Shown one piece after another: positions 43,060 through 53,190 of a stretch of 64,000 nt of DNA. How positions within the stretch are numbered: the first letter of the stretch is position 1; each line of letters starts with the position of its first letter. Source of the DNA: Nocardia sp. NBC_01327 (GTDB lineage: Bacteria; Actinomycetota; Actinomycetes; Mycobacteriales; Mycobacteriaceae); contig NZ_CP108383.1 in assembly GCF_035958815.1 (NCBI RefSeq), positions 806,001-870,000 of the forward strand, given 5' to 3'. The position numbers and the translations under genes were made by a program. The notes below the pieces were generated by a model, which was given only the letters and a program-made list of their open reading frames with translations, did no database searches and was not told where the DNA came from.

Positions 43060-43073
<14 letters not shown>
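43029..43073 (+). CDS. leuA leader peptide with three consecutive Leu codons
   Basis: ATG CAG CGG GCA AGC CTT CTC CTC ... TGA encodes the 14-residue MQRASLLLGRRDGV. The run of Leu codons, the position 129 bp ahead of leuA and the alternative hairpins downstream mark it as an attenuation leader. Leu-codon leaders upstream of leuA are known in actinobacteria. Confidence 0.8.
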
Positions 43074-44960
<1,887 letters not shown>

Positions 44961-44965
44961 CCGGT

Positions 44966-44997
44966 AGAGCCCGTCGCGGATCGAGGGGGCGGGCTCT
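44966..44997 (+). terminator. Probable terminator after leuA
   Basis: AGAGCCCG and CGGGCTCT form an 8-bp stem with a 16-nt loop 6 bases after the leuA stop, followed by TCCTGAATTCTTC. Confidence 0.55.
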
Positions 44998-45018
44998 TCC
45001 TGAATTCTTCGGGAACGT

Positions 45019-45147
45019 GACAACTGATTTCGTGACCTTCGGGGTAACTCCTGGGGGACGTCTAAGATTGTTTTGGCGCCTAACCGCAGGCACGCGTGCA
45101 CAACTGGTCACGGCTCTCAGCTGTGCGCTGAAGGTTCGGGGAGGCGG
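45019..45147 (+). promoter_or_regulatory. Conserved 129-nt leader element, copy 2
   Basis: It has the same blocks and spacing as 29473-29601: GACAACTGAT at the start, TCGGGGTAACTCCTGGGG at +20, ACGCGT at +73, ACGGCTC at +91 and CAGCTG at +99. It ends 70 bases before the GTG of the ParA-like gene. The gap from the leuA terminator to this gene holds nothing else I recognise. Confidence 0.65.
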
Positions 45148-45217
45148 GACAGCTGCTAGCGTTGGGACGCATTAGCGCCGAGCTCTCTGTTCGAGCTGTC
45201 GAGCAGATGGGGGACAC

Positions 45218-47050
45218 GTGACCACGAACGATCAGAATTCGAAGTCGAAGCCCGCGCCGGGTACGACGGGGGATGGCGACGACGTCAAGGACGACGCCGC
45301 ATCCGCCGCGAGTGCGCCGGAGCAGGGTAAGGGCGGGCCGGAGTCCGCGGTCGAGGGTGAGCAGCCGGGGTCGGGGTTCTTCCCGCCGGTTCCCGACTCG
45401 ATCGAGCAGACCACCGTCTTCCAGGCCGAAGGCGGGCAGTTCGCGCAGCCGTACGGCCAGGGGCAGCCGAACCCATTTGCGCCGCAGGGACCCGGTGACG
45501 GGCCGAATCCCTTTGCGCCCGGCGGGTTCCCGCCGGCGGGGCCGTACGGTGCTCCGGGTCCGTTCGCGGGCGGTCCGAACGGACCGTTCGAGGGGCAGGG
45601 TCCGTTCGCCGGTCCCGGGCCCAATGGTCCGTACCAGCAGGGGTTCCAGAACTCCGGCAATCACCAGATGCCGGATGCCGGGCAGTTCGCACCGCCGCCG
45701 AATCCCGGTGCACCGGGTGCGTTTCCGCCGCCCGAGGGTACCTACGGCGAAGTTCGCGACAACACCCCGTACGGCGAGATCCGGCAGGAAATCGGCAGCG
45801 ACGGCATGGTTCGCCGAGTGTTTCCCGATCAGCCCGCGCCGCCGGAGCCGGGTGCGCCGGGTCCGGGCGGAGCGCCCGGGCAGTTCGGCGGACCGGGGCA
45901 GCCGGGGCAGTTCGCACCGGGCAATGATCAGCCGGGCGGGCCGATCTACAGCTGGTCCCCGCCGCCCGCACAGCAGCAGCCGCCGATGCAGCAGGGCGGA
46001 CAGCCGCCGATGCCGCCGGGCGGTTATCCGCCGCAGGGCTGGAACGGTCAGCCGCCGCAGGGTTTTCCGATGCAGCAGGGCGGTTTTCAGCAGCCGCCGC
46101 CTCCGGGGCATTCGGTCAATGATCTGAACCTGTTGAAGCGGGCCCGCCGGGCGCCGCGCAGCGGGTGGCGCCGGGCCGTGCACAAGGCCTCCGGCGGTGT
46201 GATCAACCCGGGTGAGTCGCCCGCGGATGTGGTGCACGCGCAGCTGGTGGATCGGGTCAATCAGCCGGTGCGCGGTGATTACCGCATTGCGATCCTGTCG
46301 CTCAAGGGCGGTGTCGGAAAGACCACCACCACAGTCGGTCTCGGCTCCACCTTCGCCTCCGAGCGCGGTGACCGGGTCATTGCCATCGACGCCAACCCGG
46401 ACCTGGGCACCCTGGCCCACCGGGTGCCGCGGCAGACCCGCTCCACGGTGCGGAACCTGCTGGAGGACAACCACATCTCCCGCTACTCCGATGTGCGCGC
46501 CCACACCTCGCAGGCCCCCAGTCGCCTGGAAGTGCTTGCCAGCGAGCAGGATCCGGCGGTGTCGGAGGCGTTCAGCGAGGCCGACTACCGCAAGGCCATC
46601 GGCATCCTGCAGCAGTTCTACAACATCATCCTCACCGACTGCGGTACCGGACTGATGCATTCGGCCATGTCGGGCGTGCTCGATATGGCGAGTTCGCTGG
46701 TGCTGGTGACCTCGCCGGCCATCGACGGCGCGCGCAGCGCCTCGGCGACCCTGGACTGGCTCGATCACCACGGCTACCACAAGCTGGTGGAACGAACAGT
46801 GGTGGTGGTCAACGCTTCTCGCAAGGGTTCCTCGACCGTGGACCTGGACCAGCTCCGCAAGCTCTTCCTGGACCGCACCCGTGCCGTCCAGGTGGTGCCC
46901 TTCGACGACCACCTCGCCGAAGGTGCGGAGATCGACCTCGAACTGGTCGGCAAACCCACCCGCCAGGCCCTCCTCGAACTGGCCGCCATGGTCGCCGACG
47001 ATTTCGGCTACCACGCCAACCGTCAGAGTCAGCCCCCGCACCAGCGCTGA
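45218..47050 (+). CDS. MinD/ParA-family ATPase with long Pro/Gly/Gln-rich N-terminus
   Basis: 610 residues. The first ~290 are low-complexity, full of Pro, Gly, Gln and Phe (NGPFEGQGPFAGPGPNG; PPMQQGGQPPMPPGGYPP). The C-terminal ~300 are a ParA/MinD ATPase with the deviant Walker A KGGVGKTT (about 363-370), IAIDANPDLGTLAHR and a switch II region (ILTDCGTGLMHSAMSG). This layout is like EspI (Rv3876) and related actinobacterial proteins, but no ESX genes are near. Such ATPases position macromolecules at membranes or on the nucleoid. The GTG start has GGGGGAC just ahead. A strong terminator follows, so it is a single-gene unit with the conserved leader element. Confidence 0.87.
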   Translation: MTTNDQNSKSKPAPGTTGDGDDVKDDAASAASAPEQGKGGPESAVEGEQPGSGFFPPVPDSIEQTTVFQAEGGQFAQPYGQGQPNPFAPQGPGDGPNPFAPGGFPPAGPYGAPGPFAGGPNGPFEGQGPFAGPGPNGPYQQGFQNSGNHQMPDAGQFAPPPNPGAPGAFPPPEGTYGEVRDNTPYGEIRQEIGSDGMVRRVFPDQPAPPEPGAPGPGGAPGQFGGPGQPGQFAPGNDQPGGPIYSWSPPPAQQQPPMQQGGQPPMPPGGYPPQGWNGQPPQGFPMQQGGFQQPPPPGHSVNDLNLLKRARRAPRSGWRRAVHKASGGVINPGESPADVVHAQLVDRVNQPVRGDYRIAILSLKGGVGKTTTTVGLGSTFASERGDRVIAIDANPDLGTLAHRVPRQTRSTVRNLLEDNHISRYSDVRAHTSQAPSRLEVLASEQDPAVSEAFSEADYRKAIGILQQFYNIILTDCGTGLMHSAMSGVLDMASSLVLVTSPAIDGARSASATLDWLDHHGYHKLVERTVVVVNASRKGSSTVDLDQLRKLFLDRTRAVQVVPFDDHLAEGAEIDLELVGKPTRQALLELAAMVADDFGYHANRQSQPPHQR

Positions 47051-47073
47051 CCTCAACCCCCGCAACACAAACC

Positions 47074-47104
47074 AACGCCCCGCAGCACCGAGCTGCGGGG
47101 CGTT
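47074..47104 (+). terminator. Terminator after the ParA-like gene
   Basis: AACGCCCCGCAGC and GCTGCGGGGCGTT form a perfect 13-bp stem with a 5-base loop (ACCGA), 24 bp after the stop codon. Confidence 0.88.
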
Positions 47105-47145
47105 GCCTGTTCAGCACGCACCGTCCCATCCCGGCGCATACCCCC

Positions 47146-47177
47146 GTCATCCCGGCATGCTTTCGGCCGGGATCCAC
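47146..47177. repeat. Copy of the dispersed 32-bp repeat
   Basis: It is identical over 32 bp to the inverted copy at 3619-3650 (GTCATCCCGGCATGC...GGGATCCAC). It follows the ParA-like terminator in the gap before the convergent oxidoreductase gene. A partial copy (CCATCCCGGCGC) lies about 25 bp upstream. Confidence 0.88.
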
Positions 47178-47296
47178 ACCCGCAGCTGCCACATCGGTCT
47201 GCCGCGCCGGAAATTGCATCGAACAGCCCGTGTCTCGGCCGGACAGTCGCCATCGGGGCTGTGCGCCGGGGGCACGGGCTGTGTGGTCCGGGTGGG

Positions 47297-48286
47297 TCAG
47301 GCGTGGACGAGGGGGGACAGGGCGCGGCCGGCCAGTTCTACGGTGCCGGGCTCGTGACCGCCGGTGACGAGGTTGACGATGAGGCCGTCGATGCCGTGGT
47401 CGAGGACTCGGGATTGGAACTGTTCGGCGACCTCGTCGGGGGTGCCGACGAATTGGCGGTCGGCGGGGGACTGGCGCAGGGCCTCGGCGGGCATGGAGGA
47501 CAGGTCCGCAATGCCTTGGCGGGCAAGGAGATCGGCCTGGGTCTTGCGGGCGCGGTCACCGTCCTCGTCGACGATGACGAAGGCCAGGAAGCTGGTTTCC
47601 AGCGTTTTCGGATCGCGGCCGGCCTCGTCGAGGCGGGCGTGCAGGGCCTCGAGCTTGCGGGGGATCTCGGAGGCATTGCAGATGATGTTGAGGTGATCCG
47701 CGAAGCGGGCGGCCAGGGCGAAGGTCTTCTTCTCGCCGCCGCCGCCGAGCAGGATCGGCAGATCGTCGCGGACGCGGGGCTCGTTCATCGCGTCTTTGGT
47801 GTGGTACCACTTGCCGTCGTAGGTGGACCGCTGACCGCGCAGCATCGGGGTGATGATGTCGAGGGCTTCCTCGAGGCGTTCGAAACGCTCGGTGAAGGTG
47901 CCGAATTCGAAGCCGTACGCCTGGTGCTCCAGTTCGAACCAGCCCGCGCCGATGCCGAGCACGGCCCGGCCGCGGCTCACCACGTCCAGGGTGGTGACGG
48001 TCTTGGCGGTGAGCGCCGGATTGCGGTAGGTATTGCCGGTCACCAAGGCGGACAGCTGAATTCGCTCGGTGGAGGCCGCCAGGCCGGACAGCGCGGTGTA
48101 CGCCTCGAGCATGGGCTCGCTGGGCGCGCCGATCAGTGGCAGCTGATAGAAGTGATCCATGACGAAGGCGGCGTCGAATCCCGCGGCCTCCGCCTCGCGC
48201 GCCTGCGCGACCACCGCCGGGAACAGGTCGCGCGCCGCCACTCCGTAGCTGAAGTTGGGCATCTGATATCCGAGACGAATGCTCAT
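47297..48286 (-). CDS. LLM-class (luciferase-like) F420-dependent oxidoreductase
   Basis: 329 residues with a luciferase-like TIM barrel (LGYQMPNFSYG; AGFDAAFVMDHFYQLP; RGRAVLGIGAGWFELEHQAYGF cut into its parts; PILLGGGGEKKTF). Actinobacterial members mostly use reduced F420 rather than FMN; the substrate is unknown. ATG 48286 is chosen, giving the standard N-terminus MSIRLGYQ. The proposed promoter leaves almost no 5' leader and there is no ribosome-binding site, so translation is probably leaderless. A MerR-type operator sits in that promoter. Confidence 0.88.
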   Translation of the reverse strand: MSIRLGYQMPNFSYGVAARDLFPAVVAQAREAEAAGFDAAFVMDHFYQLPLIGAPSEPMLEAYTALSGLAASTERIQLSALVTGNTYRNPALTAKTVTTLDVVSRGRAVLGIGAGWFELEHQAYGFEFGTFTERFERLEEALDIITPMLRGQRSTYDGKWYHTKDAMNEPRVRDDLPILLGGGGEKKTFALAARFADHLNIICNASEIPRKLEALHARLDEAGRDPKTLETSFLAFVIVDEDGDRARKTQADLLARQGIADLSSMPAEALRQSPADRQFVGTPDEVAEQFQSRVLDHGIDGLIVNLVTGGHEPGTVELAGRALSPLVHA

Positions 48287-48295
48287 GCGGTCAAC

Positions 48296-48324
48296 GCTAT
48301 GACCTGGAGTGCACTCCAAGTCAA
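48296..48324 (-). promoter_or_regulatory. Promoter with MerR-type operator ahead of the F420-type oxidoreductase
   Basis: On the minus strand TTGACT (48324-48319), a 17-base spacer and CATAGC (48301-48296) form the promoter. The spacer contains the perfect palindrome TGGAGTGCACTCCA (48318-48305). A palindrome between -35 and -10 is the typical MerR-activator layout. No MerR gene is adjacent; the one at 30471 has a different box. Confidence 0.6.
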
Positions 48325-48439
48325 GAGCTGCGGCGGTATGGCGCGGCGGGTGGTGCTGCCGCGCGCGGGCGGGTGCCGGAGCTACAGCCGGACTGCGCCG
48401 CCGCGGCGGCCTGTCGCAGCGAATGATCCAGTCGCGCAG

Positions 48440-49351
48440 TTACTTCTGCTGATCGTCCGGCCCCGTGGCCCTGCGGGCGGCGGCCTGGAATGCGGCGAGG
48501 ACGGTGGCCACCGCGGGACGCTTCTCGGCGTGCGGTCGGGTGGCCAGATCGTAGAGGCGGGCGGCGCGGACCCCGGCCAGGCGGAGCATGACCACGTCCG
48601 GGTGGCGTACCGCGTGCCGGGGCATGAGGGCGATGCCGTAGCCCGAGGCGACCAGCGCTTCGATCACGGTGAAGTCGTTGAGCCGCTGGGCAATTCGGGG
48701 TTGCACGCCGGTGACGGTGGCAATGGAGCGCAGTACGTCGTCGACCGGGAATCCGCCGCGCACACTCAGCCAGGTCTCGTCGGCGAGTTCGGCGGGCACC
48801 ACCGCGCCGTGTCCGGCCAGCCGATGATTCGGCCCGACCACCACGTCGATCGGCTCGCGCATGAGCACCCGCGACGCCACCCGCGGCCCGCCGATCGATG
48901 CCGCCCGTTCGTCACGATGGGTGAGCACCACGTCGTAATCGGCCAGCAATCGCGGCACTTCGACCGCCGGCACATCCTCGTCCCGAGCCACCATCTCCAC
49001 TCCGCTGCCCGCCAATTCGGCCAGCACCCGGGGCAGCAACAGCGCAGCCCCCGACGGGAACAGCGCCACCCGCACCTCACCCCGCGGCGACCCGCGATAG
49101 GACGCCATCTCCGCCGCCGCCTTGTCCATGGCCGCCAGCACCTCATCGGCCCGCACCACCAGCGCCCGCCCGGCATCGGTCAACCGCACCCGCCGCCCGT
49201 CCGGCTCCAGCAGCGCCACCCCCGCCTCCCGCGCCAGCACCTTCAACTGCTGCGACACCGCCGACGGCGTCATCGACAATGCCGCCGCCACCGCCGCCAC
49301 CGTCCCCCGATCCGCCAACTCCCGCAAAACCCGCAACCGCTCGATCGCCAT
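48440..49351 (-). CDS. LysR-family transcriptional regulator
   Basis: 303 residues from ATG 49351, which starts the helix-turn-helix (MAIERLRVLRELADRGTVAA; SMTPSAVSQQLKVLAREAG). A periplasmic-binding-like effector domain follows (GEVRVALFPSGAALLLP; IEALVASGYGIALMPRHAV). The longer reading frame upstream is Pro-rich and unlikely to be translated. It is divergent from the EamA exporter across a short AT-rich gap, so it probably controls that gene. Confidence 0.9.
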   Translation of the reverse strand: MAIERLRVLRELADRGTVAAVAAALSMTPSAVSQQLKVLAREAGVALLEPDGRRVRLTDAGRALVVRADEVLAAMDKAAAEMASYRGSPRGEVRVALFPSGAALLLPRVLAELAGSGVEMVARDEDVPAVEVPRLLADYDVVLTHRDERAASIGGPRVASRVLMREPIDVVVGPNHRLAGHGAVVPAELADETWLSVRGGFPVDDVLRSIATVTGVQPRIAQRLNDFTVIEALVASGYGIALMPRHAVRHPDVVMLRLAGVRAARLYDLATRPHAEKRPAVATVLAAFQAAARRATGPDDQQK

Positions 49352-49469
49352 CCCCGGCCCGCCGCGACTCTGGGCGAGGTCGGGTGGGAGGGCGGCGGTG
49401 GATGGTGGGATGCGGCGTGGGGGTGGGACGGTGCGGGGTGGGTGGGGTGTGGGGTCTTCCGGGTGGGGC

Positions 49470-49524
49470 ATAGGTAAGTTTTACTACATTGTTGGTGTGG
49501 ATATATTCGATTGTTCTTACCTAT
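49470..49524. promoter_or_regulatory. LysR-EamA divergent control region with inverted repeat
   Basis: ATAGGTAAG (49470-49478) and CTTACCTAT (49516-49524) are perfect inverse complements in an AT-rich stretch containing TATATT. This is a good candidate for the LysR-regulator site. Confidence 0.5.
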
Positions 49525-49546
49525 TGATGGCCTCACTATTCGGGGT

Positions 49547-50503
49547 ATGACCAATCGTGATCGGGTGCTCGGGCTGGGTGTTGTGGTGCTGTGGGGACTG
49601 AACTTCCTGGCTATTCGGGTGGGGCTCGACCACTTTCCGCCGTTCTTCTTCGCGGGGTTGCGGTTCGCGGTGATCGCGGTGCCGGTGCTGATTTTCGTGC
49701 CGCGGCCGCGGGTGCCGTGGCGGTGGCTGCTGCTCTACGGCGTGGGGTTCGGGATTCTGCAGTTCGCGTTCCTGTTCACGGCCATGCGGGAGGGCATGCC
49801 GACCGGGCTGTCGTCGCTGGTGTTGCAGTCCTCGGCGCCGTTCACGGTGCTGCTGGGCGCGGTGTTCCTGCGGGAGCGGCTGCGCGGGATTCAGCTGCTG
49901 GGTATCGCGGTCGCCCTGGCGGGGATGGGCGTGATCGGCTGGGACCGGTCGCACCATGCCGCGCTGCTGCCGGTGCTGCTGACCCTGGCGGCCGGGCTGG
50001 GCTGGGCATTCGGCAATCTCGGATCACGTTTGGCCGCAGCCGAATCCGCGGGACCGGCGGTGAACCCGCTGCATCTGACCTTGTGGATGGCGGTGGTGCC
50101 GCCGCTGCCGATGTTCGCGCTCTCGGCGCTCACCGAGGGACCGACGACCGGCTGGCATGATCTGGCCGCGTCGTTCTCGATGAGCGGCTGGCCCGCCTTC
50201 GCCGCACTCGCGTACATCGTGCTGCTCGGCACGATCGCGGGCTCGGGCTTGTGGACGTATCTGATGAGCCGCTACCCGGCGAGCACGGTGGCGCCACTGT
50301 CGCTGGGCGTGCCGGTGGTGGGCATCGCGGCCTCCTGGGCGTTCCTGCACGAGACGCCGTCGGCGCTGTCGCTTGTGGGTGCGGCGATAGTCATCGCAGG
50401 CGCGTTCACAGCAACCTCGGCCGGGCGTCGAACGGTGTCGACCCCCAGCTCGGAGGCCCGGCCGGCGCCGGTGCAGCCCGCCCCCAGGCTCGTCGAGGCC
50501 TAG
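49547..50503 (+). CDS. EamA/DMT-family transporter (drug/metabolite exporter)
   Basis: 318 residues with ten hydrophobic segments in two EamA halves (LGLGVVVLWGLNFLAIRVG; TGLSSLVLQSSAPFTVLLGA; TLAAGLGWAFGNLGSRLA; LGVPVVGIAASWAFLHE). Such carriers export amino acids, nucleosides or drugs. ATG 49547 is chosen because the preceding in-frame codons lie in the regulatory gap. The C-terminus ends in a short Pro-rich tail. Confidence 0.92.
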   Translation: MTNRDRVLGLGVVVLWGLNFLAIRVGLDHFPPFFFAGLRFAVIAVPVLIFVPRPRVPWRWLLLYGVGFGILQFAFLFTAMREGMPTGLSSLVLQSSAPFTVLLGAVFLRERLRGIQLLGIAVALAGMGVIGWDRSHHAALLPVLLTLAAGLGWAFGNLGSRLAAAESAGPAVNPLHLTLWMAVVPPLPMFALSALTEGPTTGWHDLAASFSMSGWPAFAALAYIVLLGTIAGSGLWTYLMSRYPASTVAPLSLGVPVVGIAASWAFLHETPSALSLVGAAIVIAGAFTATSAGRRTVSTPSSEARPAPVQPAPRLVEA

Positions 50504-50617
50504 CGAACGGTCGGCATCCTCGCAAAATCCGCAGACTCCCGGTACGAAAAAACCGACCCTACGGACCCGCTGCCGGTTCCTGCTGCCTAGGATTCCCCCA
50601 GGCGTGGGAGGTAGGGA

Positions 50618-52384
50618 ATGGCTGGACAGCGTATGTCCGTCACACGGCGGACGGTGCTGCGTGGCGCGGTCGCGGCCGGTGCGATGGCCGGGGCGGCCGC
50701 AACACTGCGCCCCACCGCCGCGGTCGCCGATCCGGGTCGTCGAGTGGTGGTGCTCGGCGGCGGTGTCGCCGGTCTGACCGCCGCGCACGAATTGGCCGAG
50801 CGCGGCTTCGACGTGACCGTGTACGAGCGTCGCGCGCTGGGCGGGAAGGCCCGCAGCATCGCGGTGCCCGGCACCGGCAGCGGCGGCCGCCCGGAACTGT
50901 GGGGCGAGCACGGCTTCCGCTTCTTCCCCGGTTTCTACAAGCACATTCCCGACACCATGCGGCGAATCCCGTTCGCGGGCAATGCGAACGGGGTGTGGGA
51001 CAACCTGGTCGCTGCCCCCGAGGCGCGTTTCTCCCGGCAGAACGCCCCGGACACCATCATTCCGATGGGCCGATCCGGGAAACCGTGGGCGACCCCGGAC
51101 GATTTCCGGGAGACCGTCGGATCGGCCATCAGCACCAGCACCAAGATGACCGATACCGATGCCCTGTACTTCGCCAATCGCCTGCTGGTCTTCAATACCA
51201 GCTGCGATGCCCGCCGCTACGGGCAGTGGGACAAGGTGGCGTGGCGCGAATACGTCGGCGCGGGAAGGCGTTCCACCGAATTCCGCATGCTGCTCTCGCG
51301 CACCCTGACCACCCTGCTGGTGGCCGCCAAGGATGATCTGGCCAGCACGCTCACCATCGGCAATATGGGTGAGCAGTTCCTCGGCAATCCGCTCGAGGTC
51401 GGCAATGACGGCGCGCTGGACCGGCTGCTGAACGGCGCCACCAATGAGGCCTGGATCAATCCCTGGGTGGCGCGGCTGCGCGAGCTGGGCGTGAAGTTCG
51501 TCAGCGCCGAGGTGCGCGGCCTCGACGTCGCGGACGGGCGTATCTCCGCCGCCCGGATCGTCGACGCCTCGGGCGCGGCGCAGCAGGTCGAGGCCGACTA
51601 CTTCGTGACCGCCCTGTCCACCGAGGTGGCCCGCACCCTGTGGACGCCCGAAATCCTCGCGCTGCGACCGGATTTGGCGGGCATGAGCCAGCTCATGGTG
51701 GATTGGATGACCGGCATCCAGTTCTTCATGCGCACCCAGACCGATATCGCGCGCGGTCACGTCGCCTATGTGGATTCCCCGTGGTCGCTGACTTCCATTG
51801 CGCAGAACCAGTTCTGGAACCGCACCCCGCTGCCCGGCTTCGGCGACGGGACCGTGCAGGACTGCCTGTCGGTCGACATCTCCGACTGGAACACCCCGGG
51901 CATGCTGTACGGCAAACCCGCCAAGGAGTGCTCGCCCGACGAGATTTCGCGGGAGGTGTGGGCACAGCTCAAGGCGCATCTCAATGACGAGCACGTGCTG
52001 CTGCGCGATGAGGACCTGCACTCCTGGTTCCTGGACACCGGCATCACCTGGGACGCGGCGCAGCATCGCAATGCCAATGCCGATCCGCTGCTGATCAATA
52101 CCGCCGGATCCTGGGCGCTGCGCCCGGTCTCGCACACCGCCGATCTCGAAAACCTTTTCCTGGCAGGCGATTACGTGCGCACCAATGTGGACCTGGCCAC
52201 CATGGAGGGCGCCTCGGAGGCGGCGCGGACCGCGGTCAACGCACTGCTGGACGTGAGTGGTTCGAACGCGGCGCGCTGCAAGCTCTTCACGCTGTACCGC
52301 GCGACCGAGCTGGAACCGTTCCGGCAGCTGGACATCGGGCGGTACGCGGCGGGGCAGTCGAACCTGTTCGACACACCGCTCTAG
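50618..52384 (+). CDS. Tat-exported FAD-dependent oxidoreductase (HpnE/phytoene-desaturase-like)
   Basis: 588 residues. A twin-arginine signal (SVTRRTVLRGAVAAGAMAGA) is followed by the dinucleotide-binding motif VVVLGGGVAGLTAAHELAE. A long amine-oxidase-type domain has the closing FAD motif LENLFLAGDYVRTNVDLATM. The large C-terminal part and HGFRFFPGFYKHIPDTM match the hydroxysqualene dehydroxylase/carotenoid-desaturase group. The substrate is presumably an isoprenoid or other hydrophobic compound outside or at the membrane. The Tat motif overlaps the very N-terminus, so start and export signal agree. The gene appears monocistronic. Confidence 0.85.
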   Translation: MAGQRMSVTRRTVLRGAVAAGAMAGAAATLRPTAAVADPGRRVVVLGGGVAGLTAAHELAERGFDVTVYERRALGGKARSIAVPGTGSGGRPELWGEHGFRFFPGFYKHIPDTMRRIPFAGNANGVWDNLVAAPEARFSRQNAPDTIIPMGRSGKPWATPDDFRETVGSAISTSTKMTDTDALYFANRLLVFNTSCDARRYGQWDKVAWREYVGAGRRSTEFRMLLSRTLTTLLVAAKDDLASTLTIGNMGEQFLGNPLEVGNDGALDRLLNGATNEAWINPWVARLRELGVKFVSAEVRGLDVADGRISAARIVDASGAAQQVEADYFVTALSTEVARTLWTPEILALRPDLAGMSQLMVDWMTGIQFFMRTQTDIARGHVAYVDSPWSLTSIAQNQFWNRTPLPGFGDGTVQDCLSVDISDWNTPGMLYGKPAKECSPDEISREVWAQLKAHLNDEHVLLRDEDLHSWFLDTGITWDAAQHRNANADPLLINTAGSWALRPVSHTADLENLFLAGDYVRTNVDLATMEGASEAARTAVNALLDVSGSNAARCKLFTLYRATELEPFRQLDIGRYAAGQSNLFDTPL

Positions 52385-52440
52385 CGAGATTCCGCACAAA
52401 CCACTGGCACCGCACCGTGGTGCGCGCGTTCAATCGAGTC

Positions 52441-53061
52441 ATGAGCGAGATCACCGATCCGGCTGAACTGCGGGAACTGCTGGGCGCGCCGACGCCCCGC
52501 GCCATCGCCAAGGAGCGGGTCGCACTGCACCCGCGGGACCGGGAGTGGATCGCGAACTCCCCGTTCGTGGTGCTGTCCACCAGTGACGCGGACGGCAACT
52601 GCGACGCCTCGCCCAAGGGTGATCCGGCCGGTTTCGTGCGCGTGCTGGACGATACGACCATCGCCATTCCGGAGCGCCCGGGCAATCGCCGCGCGGACGG
52701 CTACCTCAATATTCTGGCGAATCCGCATGTGGGCGTGATCTTCCTGATTCCGGGGCGCGGTGAGACGCTGCGGGTCAACGGCCGCGCGCGCCTGGTGCGC
52801 GACGCACCGTATTTCGACGACATGGTGGTGCGCGGGCATCGGCCCATCCTCGCCATCGAGGTGGCGGTCGAGCAGATCTTCCTGCACTGCGCCAAGGCCT
52901 TCCTGCGCAGCGGGCTGTGGAAGCCGGAGCAGTGGCCGGCCGACACGCTGCCCACGCAGGCGCGACTGGTCAAGGAATTGCAGCCGGACAGCACCGAGAC
53001 GCTGGAGCAATTGGAGAAGCACTACTCGCACACGTACGAGGAGTTGCTCTACAAGTCCTGA
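52441..53061 (+). CDS. FMN-dependent PPOX-type flavoprotein (MSMEG_1061-like)
   Basis: 206 residues with a split beta-barrel of the pyridoxamine-phosphate-oxidase fold (FVVLSTSDADGNCDASPKGD; TIAIPERPGNRRADGYLNI; NPHVGVIFLIPGRGETLRV). It matches the actinobacterial MSMEG_1061-like family. The C-terminal helix (QLEKHYSHTYEELLY) is usual there. ATG 52441 is chosen; a GTG at 52417 is in frame but would add residues not typical of the family. It probably reduces an unknown substrate with FMN. Confidence 0.87.
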   Translation: MSEITDPAELRELLGAPTPRAIAKERVALHPRDREWIANSPFVVLSTSDADGNCDASPKGDPAGFVRVLDDTTIAIPERPGNRRADGYLNILANPHVGVIFLIPGRGETLRVNGRARLVRDAPYFDDMVVRGHRPILAIEVAVEQIFLHCAKAFLRSGLWKPEQWPADTLPTQARLVKELQPDSTETLEQLEKHYSHTYEELLYKS

Positions 53062-53190
53062 GCGCGGCACTGCGAGTCCTGAGCGCGGCGCGCCGACGGT
53101 GACGCGGCGGAACCCCGGTGCGGCGCAGCTCACGCCGAATCCGGCGATACCGCCTGCGCAGCAACCGGGTCGCACCAATAAACTCGCGGC

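Noticed and set aside
45180..47050. ESX secretion locus, suggested by the EspI-like ATPase
   Set aside because: No WXG100, PE/PPE, EccC or EccD genes occur nearby; the similarity is limited to the ATPase layout.
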